A stretch of DNA of 64,000 bases from Thermomonas sp. GTDB taxonomy: Bacteria; Pseudomonadota; Gammaproteobacteria; Xanthomonadales; Xanthomonadaceae. The notes beneath the pieces were generated by a model, which had not been told where the DNA came from, searched no databases, and saw only the letters and a program-made list of their open reading frames with translations. The position numbers and the translations under genes are program-made. Of this stretch, positions 43,505 to 52,266 are shown in pieces; the stretch's first letter is position 1; each line of letters opens with the position of its first letter. The stretch is taken from contig NZ_JAMLIW010000007.1 in assembly GCF_023953935.1 (NCBI RefSeq), forward strand, positions 1 to 64,000. Reading direction: 5' to 3'.

Positions 43505-43959
43505 ATCGGAATGCAGTGCGCCCCGAGCTGGCAGATGCCTTGAGAGACGGCTTTCATAACATCGGACAAGCTTCTGAATTCAGTGGTATTTCAACAAAGA
43601 TGATTCGTCACTATGAGCGCATCGGACTGATGCCGGAGGCGGTTCGCACCTACGCCAACTACCGGCTTTACAGCGCCGCCGACCTGCATCGTCTGCGCTT
43701 CATCCGTCGCGCCCGCTCCCTTGGCTTCTCGCTGGACCAGATCCGCGATTTGCTGACCCTCTGGGACGATCCGAAACGTGCCAGTAGCGAGGTCAAGCGC
43801 CTGGCCCGCGCCCATGCGGCCGAATTGGGCGAGAAGATCCGCGAGCTCCAGGCCATGCAAGCCACCCTGGAGACGTTGGCCAAGCGCTGCCATGGCGATG
43901 ATCGTCCCAGCTGCCCGATTCTGGAGGATCTGGCCGAGGGCGGAGCAGGCGGGCGTTGA
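43501..43959 (+). CDS. cueR: Copper-responsive MerR-family regulator CueR
   Basis: A 152-residue regulator. The HTH ([24 protein letters not shown]) starts about 20 residues in, followed by the dimerisation helix and the Cu(I)-binding loop with C130 and C138 in [10 protein letters not shown], the two-cysteine arrangement of CueR. The first 17 residues are an unusual extension; ATG 43501 overlaps the copA stop. It should activate copA when Cu(I) rises. Confidence 0.92.
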   Translation: MNRNAVRPELADALRDGFHNIGQASEFSGISTKMIRHYERIGLMPEAVRTYANYRLYSAADLHRLRFIRRARSLGFSLDQIRDLLTLWDDPKRASSEVKRLARAHAAELGEKIRELQAMQATLETLAKRCHGDDRPSCPILEDLAEGGAGGR

Positions 43960-44075
43960 TCCTCCATTTTGAGTCCTGTAAAACCACGCGGTTTCAGACT
44001 TTTACCCATTGTTTCTGCGGTTTTGCCTGATTGTCCTTCGACTGCTCAACCCGCAGGCTGGATCCAGTCAAGGCC

Positions 44076-44519
44076 ATGCGCATGGGGAAGGGAATGTCGA
44101 AGCTGTTTTTGGCGCTCATCGCCGTTCTGCTCGCTGTTTGCCCAGGCCTCGCGCAGCGGGCCCGTGCCGAAACCCTGTACCGCTGCATCGGGCCGAACGG
44201 CAGCGTCAGCTACCAGAGTTCGTCATGTGCCGCCGGAACCCGGCTGGATCGAACCTTGGACTACCAGCCCGAACCAGCAGATCGAGCGCCCCCGGAGTCG
44301 CGACTTTACCGCTATCGTCCCGGCCCCTATGGCATTGGCGCAACGTCGCGCGGTCGCCGAAGGCCGCAGCGCAGCGCGGTTGCACCAAGTTCGAGCGCCT
44401 CCTGCCAGAGCGCCAAGGAGGGGCGACGCAGCGCTCTAGACCGTCTTGGCTTGCGCCGGACCTATGTCCAGCTCAGCCAGCTGGATGCCAAGGTGCGTGC
44501 GGTTTGCCATGGGTTTTGA
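44076..44519 (+). CDS. Exported DUF4124-like protein
   Basis: A 147-residue protein with a signal peptide (LFLALIAVLLAVCPGLAQRARA) and a short domain typical of DUF4124: LYRCIGPNGSVSYQSSSC. The rest is Arg/Ser-rich and weakly conserved, with a late cysteine pair. ATG 44094 is an alternative start. Function unknown. It is the last gene before the mobile region. Confidence 0.6.
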   Translation: MRMGKGMSKLFLALIAVLLAVCPGLAQRARAETLYRCIGPNGSVSYQSSSCAAGTRLDRTLDYQPEPADRAPPESRLYRYRPGPYGIGATSRGRRRPQRSAVAPSSSASCQSAKEGRRSALDRLGLRRTYVQLSQLDAKVRAVCHGF

Positions 44520-44715
44520 CGTCCACCTCGCCGCTTCCATACCACAGATTTGACATAATAGACATTATGCGAAATTAAATGGATGCGGCAGCAAAGTCAT
44601 TTTATCGATGTTCTGTCATTCGGTTAAACATGTGATCGCCTCCGAGGAAACACCCCATCCCCAGCCAACAAACGCCCATTTACCGGCCAACAATCGCCCG
44701 CGATTCGTACCTCCG
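44520..44715. other. AT-richer spacer before the transposon genes
   Basis: No gene is apparent. The stretch is AT-rich near 44550-44600 and contains a short direct repeat, GCCAACAAACGCCC and GCCAACAATCGCCC, around 44665-44700. A transposon end could lie here but no 38-48 bp inverted repeat matching the other side was found by eye. Confidence 0.4.
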
Positions 44716-44964
44716 CTAAGAAAACTCCCGGGCAAACGAAAAGCCACCGACAACTAGCCCGAAATTTTCCATAAGGCGGTGCTTCGCAGCCGTAGGAATG
44801 GCAGGCACGACCCTATCAAAGTACTTGCCGGTAGACCGGCTGACCGCTGGAACGGACAACAACATGCCCTGTAACATCGTGATGGCTACGACAAGGCGCC
44901 CTGGTTTCGCCTGCGGTCCGACACTTGAGAGTACTTGAATGCGCCGAGGCTGAGTGGCGGTCAC
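44716..44964 (-). CDS. Hypothetical protein after tnpT
   Basis: A possible 82-residue protein starting at GTG 44964, four bases after the tnpT stop and on the same strand, which suggests coupling. Sequence features: a central hydrophobic stretch (LVVAITMLQGMLLSVPAVS) and a C-terminal FGLVVGGFSFAREF. I do not recognise it, and it may not be expressed. Confidence 0.3.
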   Translation of the reverse strand: MTATQPRRIQVLSSVGPQAKPGRLVVAITMLQGMLLSVPAVSRSTGKYFDRVVPAIPTAAKHRLMENFGLVVGGFSFAREFS

Positions 44965-44967
44965 AAC

Positions 44968-45918
44968 CTATTTGCTATTGGCAAGCTTAGATCGCTTCCT
45001 AGGCTTGTTTGGGGCCGCGTTTCGCCCCAAATTCTCTCTTGGTGATGCTCTTACCCGACGGATTGCTGCTTCAACGGCGGCAGAGACATCCTGAAGCTGG
45101 CCAAGACGACTTTCTGCTGCTTCCGCACGCGTGCGCAGTAGACTCAGTTCTCGCTGAGTGTCTTTTGCTTCAGCGCTGGCTTGATCAAGCAGTTGGCGCG
45201 CGGCTTTTTCGGCCACTGCGTGTACACGCCTCATTTCATTTAATTGGTTCTGCAGGTTCTTCGCTTCCTGGCGCGCGCGATCGACTTCTGTATTGGCCCG
45301 ATCCTCGACGGCGCGAATGTGCTGCAGGAATCCCTCTCGTTCGGCATCAGCACATGTCTGCAGCGTCTGAAGCCGTTGTTCAAGTGACTGCCGGGAGGCC
45401 TCGGTTTCAGCTTCTCGTGCATTGGCGGAATCCCGCTGAAGGGCAAGTTCTTCAATTTGGGTCTCCAGGCGGGACACAAGTCGCGCCAGTTCTACCGATT
45501 GCGCCTCAGCGAGTTGTTTGGCAGCCAATGCAGTATCGGTGTCATTACGCAGCACTACTGCTTCAGCATCCAACGCCTCACGAGCTTTCAGCAGGGCATC
45601 TCGATCGGCGTGGAGGGCTGCGTGCTCAACCGAAAGCTCTTCCGCCAGACTCGCCCTGGCCGCCTCCAGCGCAAGGGACCACCACTGCCCGGCCGCACGG
45701 ACGACAGCGTCAGGGGCATTGGGGACAGCCATGCGTGCGCGATGAGCGTCCAGTCGCTTGCCCAATCCCTGCCACCATGTCTCCAGCCAGCGCGTCACAG
45801 TGTTCGGTGACCCGGTGCCGAGATGTGCGCGGATTCGTTCGACGGTCGGGCGCTCGCCGGCCGCGACCAGCGAGTCAGCGGCGGTGTGAACTTCGTTTTC
45901 GGTAATTCCTCGAGCCAT
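44968..45918 (-). CDS. tnpT: TnpT-like cointegrate-resolution protein (KfrA-type DNA-binding, coiled coil)
   Basis: A 316-residue protein. The N-terminus is a KfrA-type DNA-binding domain (ITENEVHTAADSLVAAGERPTVERIRAHLGTGSPNTVTRWL); most of the rest is a long coiled coil (about 90-290). This architecture and its divergent position next to a tyrosine recombinase match TnpT of the Tn4651/Tn5041 group, which binds the resolution site and helps TnpS. An AGGAGA ribosome-binding site supports ATG 45918. Related plasmid KfrA proteins are the alternative reading. Confidence 0.75.
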   Translation of the reverse strand: MARGITENEVHTAADSLVAAGERPTVERIRAHLGTGSPNTVTRWLETWWQGLGKRLDAHRARMAVPNAPDAVVRAAGQWWSLALEAARASLAEELSVEHAALHADRDALLKAREALDAEAVVLRNDTDTALAAKQLAEAQSVELARLVSRLETQIEELALQRDSANAREAETEASRQSLEQRLQTLQTCADAEREGFLQHIRAVEDRANTEVDRARQEAKNLQNQLNEMRRVHAVAEKAARQLLDQASAEAKDTQRELSLLRTRAEAAESRLGQLQDVSAAVEAAIRRVRASPRENLGRNAAPNKPRKRSKLANSK

Positions 45919-46021
45919 GAAACGTCTCCTACGCAGCCGCCCTACTCTGTTGATTCCATACCAACGATAAGGGATGATTATCGCTAGTACACGCCCAGTT
46001 GCATAACGTACATTACATAGT
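45919..46021. promoter_or_regulatory. Candidate res (rst) site and divergent promoters of tnpT/tnpS
   Basis: The 103 bases between the divergent tnpT and tnpS genes contain the palindrome CGATAA-N7-TTATCG (45965-45983) and a second AT-rich symmetric stretch (about 45991-46021). In Tn4651-type elements the cointegrate resolution site lies in exactly this interval. The crossover point cannot be set from sequence alone. Confidence 0.5.
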
Positions 46022-47101
46022 ATGAAGCGAAATAGCACAGCACGTGCCTTTCCGGCGACGGCCGCCAACTTGGTGCTGCCCGAACAGCTGGCGCAGCAGG
46101 CCGCCGACGCGGTGCGCGAACTGCTCGCCGAAGCGGCCGCAGCCAACACCACCCGCAGCTACAGCACGGCGCTGCGCTACTGGGCCGGCTGGCACCAGGC
46201 GCGTTACGGCGTCGAGCTGGCGTTACCGGCGAGCGAGGCCGTGGTGATCCAGTTCTTGGTCGACCACATCCAGCGCAAGAACAAGACCGGCTTGGTCAGC
46301 GAGCTACCGCCGGCGCTGGATCACGCACTGGTGGCGGCTGGGCTCAAGGCCAAGCTCGGACCGTTGAAGCTCTCGACCGTGGTCCAGCGGGTGGCCGTGC
46401 TGTCGACCGCGCACAAACTCAAGCGCCTGGCCAATCCCTGTGAGCTGCCCAGCGTCCGCACGCTGCTGAGCCGGGCTCGGCGCGCCGCGGTCAAGCGCGG
46501 CGAGCGCCCGACCAAGAAGACCGCCATCACCCGCGTCGAACTGGAGGCCATGCTGGCCACTTGCGATGACAGCCTGGAGGGCCTGCGCGACCGTGCCCTG
46601 CTCTGCTTCGGGTTCGCCAGCGGCGGGCGCCGGCGCAGCGAGATCGCTGTGGCCGACATGCGGGACCTGCGCAAGGTTGGCGAGGACGGATACATCTATC
46701 GGCTGGAGTTCTCGAAGACCCAGCAGGCTGGGGTCAAGGCGGATTCGACCCCGGACAAGCCGATTCTGGGACGCAGCGCCGAGGCACTCTCTGCGTGGCT
46801 GGAGGCAGCCACCATCCAGGAAGGGGCGATTTTTCGTCGGGTATGGAAGGGGCGAGTCGGCCCTGCCCTGCTTCCTGGTTCGGTGGCCTCAATCGTGAAG
46901 CGCCGGGCCGCTTTGGCCGGGCTAGCGGGAGATTTTGGGGCGCACAGCCTGCGCTCGGGATTTGTCACTGAAGCCGGCAAGCAAGGCGTGCCGCTGCCCG
47001 CGGTGATGGCCATGACCGAGCATCGTTCGGTGGCGAGTGTGATCGGGTACTTTCAGGCAGGTGCTGCTGAGGACAATCCTGCAGCGCGGCTCCTGAAATA
47101 A
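46022..47101 (+). CDS. tnpS: TnpS-like tyrosine recombinase
   Basis: A 359-residue tyrosine recombinase. Catalytic residues are visible: Arg in SGGRRRSEIAV, His-x-x-Arg in HSLRSGF, His in EHRSVASVIGY and the nucleophile Tyr in IGYFQ. With TnpT it would resolve cointegrates made by the Tn3-family transposase. There is no good ribosome-binding site before ATG 46022; a leaderless message or a downstream start is possible. It is not an integron integrase by position or sequence pattern. Confidence 0.8.
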   Translation: MKRNSTARAFPATAANLVLPEQLAQQAADAVRELLAEAAAANTTRSYSTALRYWAGWHQARYGVELALPASEAVVIQFLVDHIQRKNKTGLVSELPPALDHALVAAGLKAKLGPLKLSTVVQRVAVLSTAHKLKRLANPCELPSVRTLLSRARRAAVKRGERPTKKTAITRVELEAMLATCDDSLEGLRDRALLCFGFASGGRRRSEIAVADMRDLRKVGEDGYIYRLEFSKTQQAGVKADSTPDKPILGRSAEALSAWLEAATIQEGAIFRRVWKGRVGPALLPGSVASIVKRRAALAGLAGDFGAHSLRSGFVTEAGKQGVPLPAVMAMTEHRSVASVIGYFQAGAAEDNPAARLLK

Positions 47102-47318
47102 CGTCGCTTCGTGAACACGCGCGAGATCGACCTGCTCGCCGTTTTCCACCGCGTATTAGTAGAAGCTGGCATTGCCGCACAAAGCCAAGGACCTGAGCAG
47201 CGCAGACCGTGGCGGCGACGACCTGCGCAGGGGGATGCCGTCGGCACCGGTCTCAAGCAGCGGCCCGGCCTCACCACCAACAACCGCCTTGGGCTGAGCC
47301 GCAGGAAGCGTTTAGCCT

Positions 47319-47948
47319 ATGCCGTTTTGGCGCCACGCCTGCCCCGCACGGGGCGGTCGAATTCTTCAGGATCAATACGTGATTCGCGATTACGAGCTCC
47401 ACGGAAAGCAGATATTTGTCTTCAAAGAGCACAACTTGGCACCGCAAGCCTGGCGTCAATGCCGGCCTCTGCATGGCGCGCCCCCGGCGTTGCTGACGTT
47501 CGACCACCACACCGATACGCATTTGGCGTTTCTGCGTCACATGCATCGGCAGCGAGGCGGGATGACCCCCATCCCTTGGGAGGAATGCGTTGGGCTGGCC
47601 AACGCCTTGACGTCGGGCTTTCGCGACGCTGAAAACCTCGAGCAGGCCGTGCAACTGTTGCGCAACGACGAACACATCGACTTCGCGATCCGGGCCGGCA
47701 TCCTTTCGCATGCCTACGTGATATCGCACGACACCAACCCGCAGTTTGAGATTCGCAGCGTCGAGTACCAACGCTGGTTTAACGAGAAGATTCGCCCAGA
47801 GAACCTAATGCGGGGCGTGGTCCCGCCGCGGCCGGAGGACCGCACGTACCACATGCCCAGCAACAATATCCTGTCATTGGGGTTCAGCCGAGATACGCGT
47901 AAAAATGCCCCACAGAACTCAAATAATTCTTTCGTCGTAATGACTTAG
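47319..47948 (+). CDS. UPF0489-like passenger protein
   Basis: A 209-residue protein. The segment ALLTFDHHTDTHLAFLRH resembles the UPF0489 family, where paired acidic and histidine residues suggest a metal-dependent hydrolase related to arginase-fold enzymes, but this is inference. The C-terminus (SNNILSLGFSRDTRKN) is unusual. The start is uncertain because the family core begins near IRDYELHGKQIFVFKEHN (residue 22). The 217 bases before it (47102-47318) hold no gene. Stop overlaps the end of merR by four bases. Confidence 0.5.
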   Translation: MPFWRHACPARGGRILQDQYVIRDYELHGKQIFVFKEHNLAPQAWRQCRPLHGAPPALLTFDHHTDTHLAFLRHMHRQRGGMTPIPWEECVGLANALTSGFRDAENLEQAVQLLRNDEHIDFAIRAGILSHAYVISHDTNPQFEIRSVEYQRWFNEKIRPENLMRGVVPPRPEDRTYHMPSNNILSLGFSRDTRKNAPQNSNNSFVVMT

Positions 47949-48367
47949 CCGATATTTTTCTTCTCGGCCGGTTGCGCCAGAAGATCGAGCGTCGGGCACG
48001 GTGCGCCTGTCACCACGTGGCGACACTCCTCCACCAAATGCTCAAGGTCGACTTCCAATTGTCGTAGCTCATCCAGACGCCGCCGTACCTCGGCCAATTT
48101 CTGTTCGGTCAGCCGCCGAGTCTGCTCGCAAGCGCGTTGGCCTTTGACCTCCAACAGCCCCGCTATCTCGTCGAGACTGAATCCCATCGCCTGTGCTCTG
48201 CGAATGAACTGAAGTCGGCCGACTTCGTTGGGCCCGTACCGGCGGACGCTGCCCATTGGGCGCTCAGGCTCCGGCAGCAGGCCTCGCCGCTGGTAGTAAC
48301 GGACCGTTTCGACATGCACACCAGCGGCCGCGGCCAGCCGGCTGATTGTCATTACGTGGGTGGCCAT
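47945..48367 (-). CDS. merR: Hg(II)-responsive regulator MerR
   Basis: A 140-residue regulator. HTH at the N-terminus (MTISRLAAAAGVHVETVRYYQRRGL), then the dimerisation helix. The three mercury-binding cysteines C80, C115 and C124 have the same spacing as C82, C117 and C126 of Tn501 MerR, so Hg(II) sensing is well supported. Divergent from merT over an operator with a 19-base promoter spacer. Confidence 0.93.
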   Translation of the reverse strand: MATHVMTISRLAAAAGVHVETVRYYQRRGLLPEPERPMGSVRRYGPNEVGRLQFIRRAQAMGFSLDEIAGLLEVKGQRACEQTRRLTEQKLAEVRRRLDELRQLEVDLEHLVEECRHVVTGAPCPTLDLLAQPAEKKNIG

Positions 48368-48371
48368 CAGC

Positions 48372-48402
48372 TTGACTCCGTACTTAGGTACGGAGATTAC
48401 CA
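48372..48402 (+). promoter_or_regulatory. mer operator/promoter (PT)
   Basis: TTGACT (-35, 48372-48377), then a 19-base spacer with the dyad CCGTAC-TTAG-GTACGG, then TTACCA in the -10 position (48397-48402). The dyad is nearly identical to the MerR operator of Tn501. MerR bound here represses, and with Hg(II) activates, merTP. Confidence 0.8.
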
Positions 48403-48409
48403 TGCGGGT

Positions 48410-48766
48410 ATGGTCCAACCTCCCCCACAGTCCTCCCTGCCCGCCCTCTTGGGCGCCGCCGTCGCGGCCATTGGCGCGTCCGTGTGTTGCGTCGTGCCCC
48501 TGGTGCTGGTCCTGTTGGGTATCAGCGGTGCCTGGATCGCCAATCTCACTGCCCTGGACGCGTGGCGTCCGTGGTTCAGCGCGGCCACGTTGGTGTGCCT
48601 GGGCTGGGCGTTCTGGATGCTCTATGGCCCGGCCTCGCGCTGTCGCATCGACGGCGCCTGCGTCGATCCCTCGCGATTGCGACGCCGCCGGCGCTGGCTA
48701 TGGATCGCTACCGGCCTGATCGCTCTGCTGCTGCTCTTTCCCTACTACATCGGTTGGTTCCTGTAG
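48410..48766 (+). CDS. merT: Mercuric ion transporter MerT
   Basis: A 118-residue inner-membrane protein with three hydrophobic segments. The transport cysteine pair is CC at 26-27 (GASVCCVVPL) and the cytoplasmic pair is in SRCRIDGACV. It passes Hg(II) from MerP into the cytoplasm. ATG 48410 is placed 43 bases from the divergent merR start; merP follows after 9 bases. Confidence 0.92.
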   Translation: MVQPPPQSSLPALLGAAVAAIGASVCCVVPLVLVLLGISGAWIANLTALDAWRPWFSAATLVCLGWAFWMLYGPASRCRIDGACVDPSRLRRRRRWLWIATGLIALLLLFPYYIGWFL

Positions 48767-48775
48767 GAGTCCCAC

Positions 48776-49069
48776 ATGCGCAAGATTCTTCTCAGTTTGG
48801 TATTCACGGCATGGATGGGCTTGGCTTGGGCGGCTACCCCTAAGCAGGTCGTCCTGCAGGTGGAGAACATGACCTGCCCGGCGTGCAGCATCACGATCGA
48901 AAAGGCGTTGGATACAGTGCCGGGCGTGACGGCGAAGCGTATTGACACCCGAGCCGCCACCGTGACGGTGGCATTCGATGCCGAGCGCACCAACGCGGCC
49001 GCCATCGCGAAGGCCATCACCGACGCCGGTTTTCCAGCCACTGCAAAGGCGAAAGCGAACGGTGGCTGA
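48776..49069 (+). CDS. merP: Periplasmic mercury-binding protein MerP
   Basis: A 97-residue protein with a signal peptide (LLSLVFTAWMGLAWA) and one heavy-metal-associated domain whose metal site is MTCPAC (C34, C37). It scavenges Hg(II) in the periplasm for MerT. Its last codons overlap the start of the GDCCVxC gene. Confidence 0.93.
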   Translation: MRKILLSLVFTAWMGLAWAATPKQVVLQVENMTCPACSITIEKALDTVPGVTAKRIDTRAATVTVAFDAERTNAAAIAKAITDAGFPATAKAKANGG

Positions 49070-49283
49070 GGTGCAGTTGCAAAGCACGCTCACGTGCCCG
49101 ACATGCGGGCACCAGGCGACCGAAACCATGCCCACTACGGCGTGCCAATTCTTTTACGAGTGCTCGGCCTGCCACACGCTCCTGCGCCCGAAAACAGGCG
49201 ATTGCTGCGTGTTCTGTTCCTACGGCACGGTACCGTGCCCGCCCATCCAGCAACATAGTCCCTGCTGTGGCAGTACCGGTTGA
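49062..49283 (+). CDS. GDCCVxC-domain small cysteine-rich protein
   Basis: A 73-residue protein with 12 cysteines, including TCPTC, CSAC, GDCCVFCSYG and CPPIQ, the signature of a family found in mer operons and sometimes a selenoprotein. GTG at 49062 overlaps merP. Its role is not established; mercury binding is likely from the cysteines. It ends 6 bases from the convergent transposase stop. merA, expected after such genes, is absent. Confidence 0.75.
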   Translation: MAEVQLQSTLTCPTCGHQATETMPTTACQFFYECSACHTLLRPKTGDCCVFCSYGTVPCPPIQQHSPCCGSTG

Positions 49284-49289
49284 CCCACG

Positions 49290-52250
49290 CTACGCCGCCA
49301 GGGCCAGCTCGATTTCGTACGGTTCCGGAAGCGCGTCCACGTCGATCAGGTAATCGCCGAAGCGCTTCACGTGACTGGTCACGTAGGGGCTGAGCGTAGC
49401 CACGTCCTCCTGGGTGATCTTCCAGCCAGCCCGTATAAGCGTCTTGATGATGCGGGTTTGTTCGACCACGTTATGGAAGATGACGGCGTTGGCGACCAGG
49501 TCGTTGTACTTGACTGCCTTCTCCTGCTCGAGCGGATCGTTATCGGCGATCACGCCCTCTCCGCCGAAGAAGAAATACTTGGAGAATCCGTTATAGGCCT
49601 CGACCTTGTTGGTGGAGGCGGTGATCTGCTCGCGCAGCTCGCGGTCGGAAATGTATTGCAGCAGGAACAACGTGCGTACCGCGGCCCCCAGAGCCCGAAA
49701 GGTCTGGTACAGCCGATTCTTGCGGCTGTAGTTGCCAAGCTTGCGCAGCAGTGTCGACGCCGCGATCTTGCCGGACTTGATCGACAGCACCACTTGCATC
49801 AGATCCTTCCAGTGGGTCTCGATCAAATCCCAGTCCACGTCTTCCCGGAACAGCGCGTCGATGTGCTCGTAGCGGCTGTCCTCCTCCGGACGGAAGAACC
49901 GGTAGTCGCGCCAATTGCGGATACGCGGCATCAGCTGGATGCCCAGTAGATGCGACAGCCCAAACACCGGCAACGATTGGCCCTGAGTATCGGCGTGGAC
50001 GGTGTCAGGTTGGATATCAGAGGTGTTCTTCAACAGCCCGTCGATGATGTACACCGCTTCCCACACACCGCAAGGGATGAAATGACTGAAGAGCGCCACG
50101 TAGGTATCAGATACGTGGTGATAGGCAATGCCGCCGTAGCCGCCATAACGGATGTGGTATGACGCGAGCAGATTCTGGTCGTACAGGTCGTACTTGGTGC
50201 CGTCGGCCGCGGCACGCTTCCCGTCACCCCAGAGTTTTGGGAGTTGCAGGCCGGCATAGCTGTTGATGATGTCGCGACAGGCCGCTGCCAGCTTGTTCGC
50301 ATCCACGTGCCGGCGATTGACGAACGACAGCATGTGCGCGGAAGCGGCGCCACGCAGGTGCCGTGCGGCTTGGGCCGGGCCAAGGTTGCAGCCATAGGTG
50401 AACGCCGTCAGCACGTAGCGCTCGGTCGGCTGGTCGATCTTGGTGTCGGATCCGGACAGCGGTCCGAAATGCCGCGGCCAGCCGGTCCAGTGGGCCACGT
50501 CGCACAGGATCTCGATGACGCTGCGCTCGCGCAGGCGGTCGAGGATCGCGGTTTCCAAGGCGCGAGCACCGCGGCTCATGTCCTTGGCCTTGTGGCGTTT
50601 GAGCACCGGCAACCCGTCGTCGTCGATGATCACCTGGCCGTTCTCCAGATAACCCTGGTCGGTCAGGTCTGCAACCTGCATCAGCTTGCTCTGCAGCGCA
50701 TTGACGAATCCCACCGCAGAGGCCGGCAAGCCTACTTGGCGACAGTAGTCGTCCAGCAGCGGCTCGCACTGCTCCCAAGGCAGCAACTGCTGGCGGTAGT
50801 CGGCGTAGGTTTCCGAGCCGCGTACAGCCACGTCGCCGGATTTCAGTTCGTTGGCCAGCGAGGAGAACACGCACACCTCGAACAGGCGGCGATGGATGCG
50901 TTCCTCTCCCTGTTCGGTGCGGCGGGTAATGGTCTTTCGCCAGAGATGGGTCGTGAACGCCAGATCGACCGGTTCATCGAGCCAATCGCCGCGGGCACGC
51001 TCCTGCGACAGGATCAGCTCGATAGCATCCATCAACGAACGGTCTTCGGTGGTGGATTCCAGGTCTAGCCTGCGCACCATGCGCAGGATGGTGGCGCGGT
51101 GGCTCTTATAGAAAGGCCACAGCAACGGCAGATGGTTGTCACCGCTGTGGGCGGCGATGGCCTCGCAATCGGCCTGTAGGGTCTGGGCGCCCCCGCGCGT
51201 GTTGACCAGGCGGCGGATTTCCCGTCCCGCGTCGGTGTCGCCAGGATGGCGATCGAGCACCTGGATCACATCCGACATCGTGGCCACGATGGCCTCGGTC
51301 TTCTCGCGGTAGCGCGCATGCAGCCGCTCCAGTTCCTCTTTACCGCGGTTGTGGATGTTGCCCATGCGTTTGATGAACATTTCCGCCAGGTCATCGCGGG
51401 TTTGCACGCGGGCGCGGTGGATCAGGCACAGTAGTAGCGCGTGTCGCTTAGCCGGGCCGAAATCGCGCAGCTCGGCGGCGTCCAGCGCCCGGGCCTCGGC
51501 AGCAAAGTGCTTGCGTTTGAGTTCTGGCACCTCCGCCAGATGTTGCTCGTCGCCTACCAGCTCGCCTAACTGGGCGATATGATCGATCAGTTCCTGGAAG
51601 TGCTGCAGCGACGAGCGCTTGGGCAAGCGCTTGATGGCCTGCAGTAGGCTCTTGGTGCGAACATCGGTGACGACCAGAAGATCGTCCAGCCGTTGCTTCT
51701 CGTCCACCGTCAGACGGGCGTCGATGAGGGCGAAGTAACGACCGTTGACCAGGGTCCGAATCCGGCGCGCCAAACGATCCAGCGCAGAGAACGCGGGGAG
51801 CTCGATGCGGTCGCGCACGAGTTGCTCGATCGCCACGTTGATCAGATCGGCCGGATTGTCCATGACGGCCGCGGCTTGGTGGATGGCGCGTGCCGCCACG
51901 TCCAGGCCACCATCGGCGTAGGCGCGAACCTGCAGATAGGTCCGGATGCGCTGGAAATAGCGGTAGCGCTTGTTCGGCGCGATGTCGGCGGGCTTGACCT
52001 GGACCCGGTACCGCAAGGCATTGCGAAGGTGGCGGACGACCGCGGCGGGCACTTCATCAATTGCCGGGAAGTAGCCCAGTCGCTGGAAGGATTTGAGCAG
52101 GAGGGCCAAGGTCAACCGATGGCCGGGTTGCCGGGCGCTATCGGTGATGAAAGCCAATTCGGCGTCGGTCGGCGTGTAGGCCGTGACCAGTTCCCGGACG
52201 ACCGGGTTGCGCTTGAATTGTGGGTACGCGGTCCGCTCGATCGACGCCAT
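49290..52250 (-). CDS. tnpA: Tn3-family transposase
   Basis: A 986-residue transposase from ATG 52250 (MASIERTAYPQFKRN). The N-terminal half carries a DUF4158-type region; the C-terminal half is the Tn3 catalytic domain with the first Asp in DGTKYDLYDQN, the second in VHADTQGQ and the Glu in NKVEAYNGF. It performs replicative transposition, forming cointegrates. It follows the tyrosine recombinase by 16 bases in a leftward operon. Full length, apparently functional. Confidence 0.92.
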   Translation of the reverse strand: MASIERTAYPQFKRNPVVRELVTAYTPTDAELAFITDSARQPGHRLTLALLLKSFQRLGYFPAIDEVPAAVVRHLRNALRYRVQVKPADIAPNKRYRYFQRIRTYLQVRAYADGGLDVAARAIHQAAAVMDNPADLINVAIEQLVRDRIELPAFSALDRLARRIRTLVNGRYFALIDARLTVDEKQRLDDLLVVTDVRTKSLLQAIKRLPKRSSLQHFQELIDHIAQLGELVGDEQHLAEVPELKRKHFAAEARALDAAELRDFGPAKRHALLLCLIHRARVQTRDDLAEMFIKRMGNIHNRGKEELERLHARYREKTEAIVATMSDVIQVLDRHPGDTDAGREIRRLVNTRGGAQTLQADCEAIAAHSGDNHLPLLWPFYKSHRATILRMVRRLDLESTTEDRSLMDAIELILSQERARGDWLDEPVDLAFTTHLWRKTITRRTEQGEERIHRRLFEVCVFSSLANELKSGDVAVRGSETYADYRQQLLPWEQCEPLLDDYCRQVGLPASAVGFVNALQSKLMQVADLTDQGYLENGQVIIDDDGLPVLKRHKAKDMSRGARALETAILDRLRERSVIEILCDVAHWTGWPRHFGPLSGSDTKIDQPTERYVLTAFTYGCNLGPAQAARHLRGAASAHMLSFVNRRHVDANKLAAACRDIINSYAGLQLPKLWGDGKRAAADGTKYDLYDQNLLASYHIRYGGYGGIAYHHVSDTYVALFSHFIPCGVWEAVYIIDGLLKNTSDIQPDTVHADTQGQSLPVFGLSHLLGIQLMPRIRNWRDYRFFRPEEDSRYEHIDALFREDVDWDLIETHWKDLMQVVLSIKSGKIAASTLLRKLGNYSRKNRLYQTFRALGAAVRTLFLLQYISDRELREQITASTNKVEAYNGFSKYFFFGGEGVIADNDPLEQEKAVKYNDLVANAVIFHNVVEQTRIIKTLIRAGWKITQEDVATLSPYVTSHVKRFGDYLIDVDALPEPYEIELALAA

Positions 52251-52266
52251 GCAGGTCCTTAGTCGG

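Noticed and set aside
44820-44936. Avoidance of the ScaI site AGTACT
   Set aside because: Two sites occur in the transposon region alone, and no count of expected numbers could be made here, so avoidance cannot be argued.
46022-47101. Integron integrase for the cassette array
   Set aside because: Its divergent partner is TnpT-like and it sits in the transposon 9 kb from the array; no attI or outward cassette orientation points to it.
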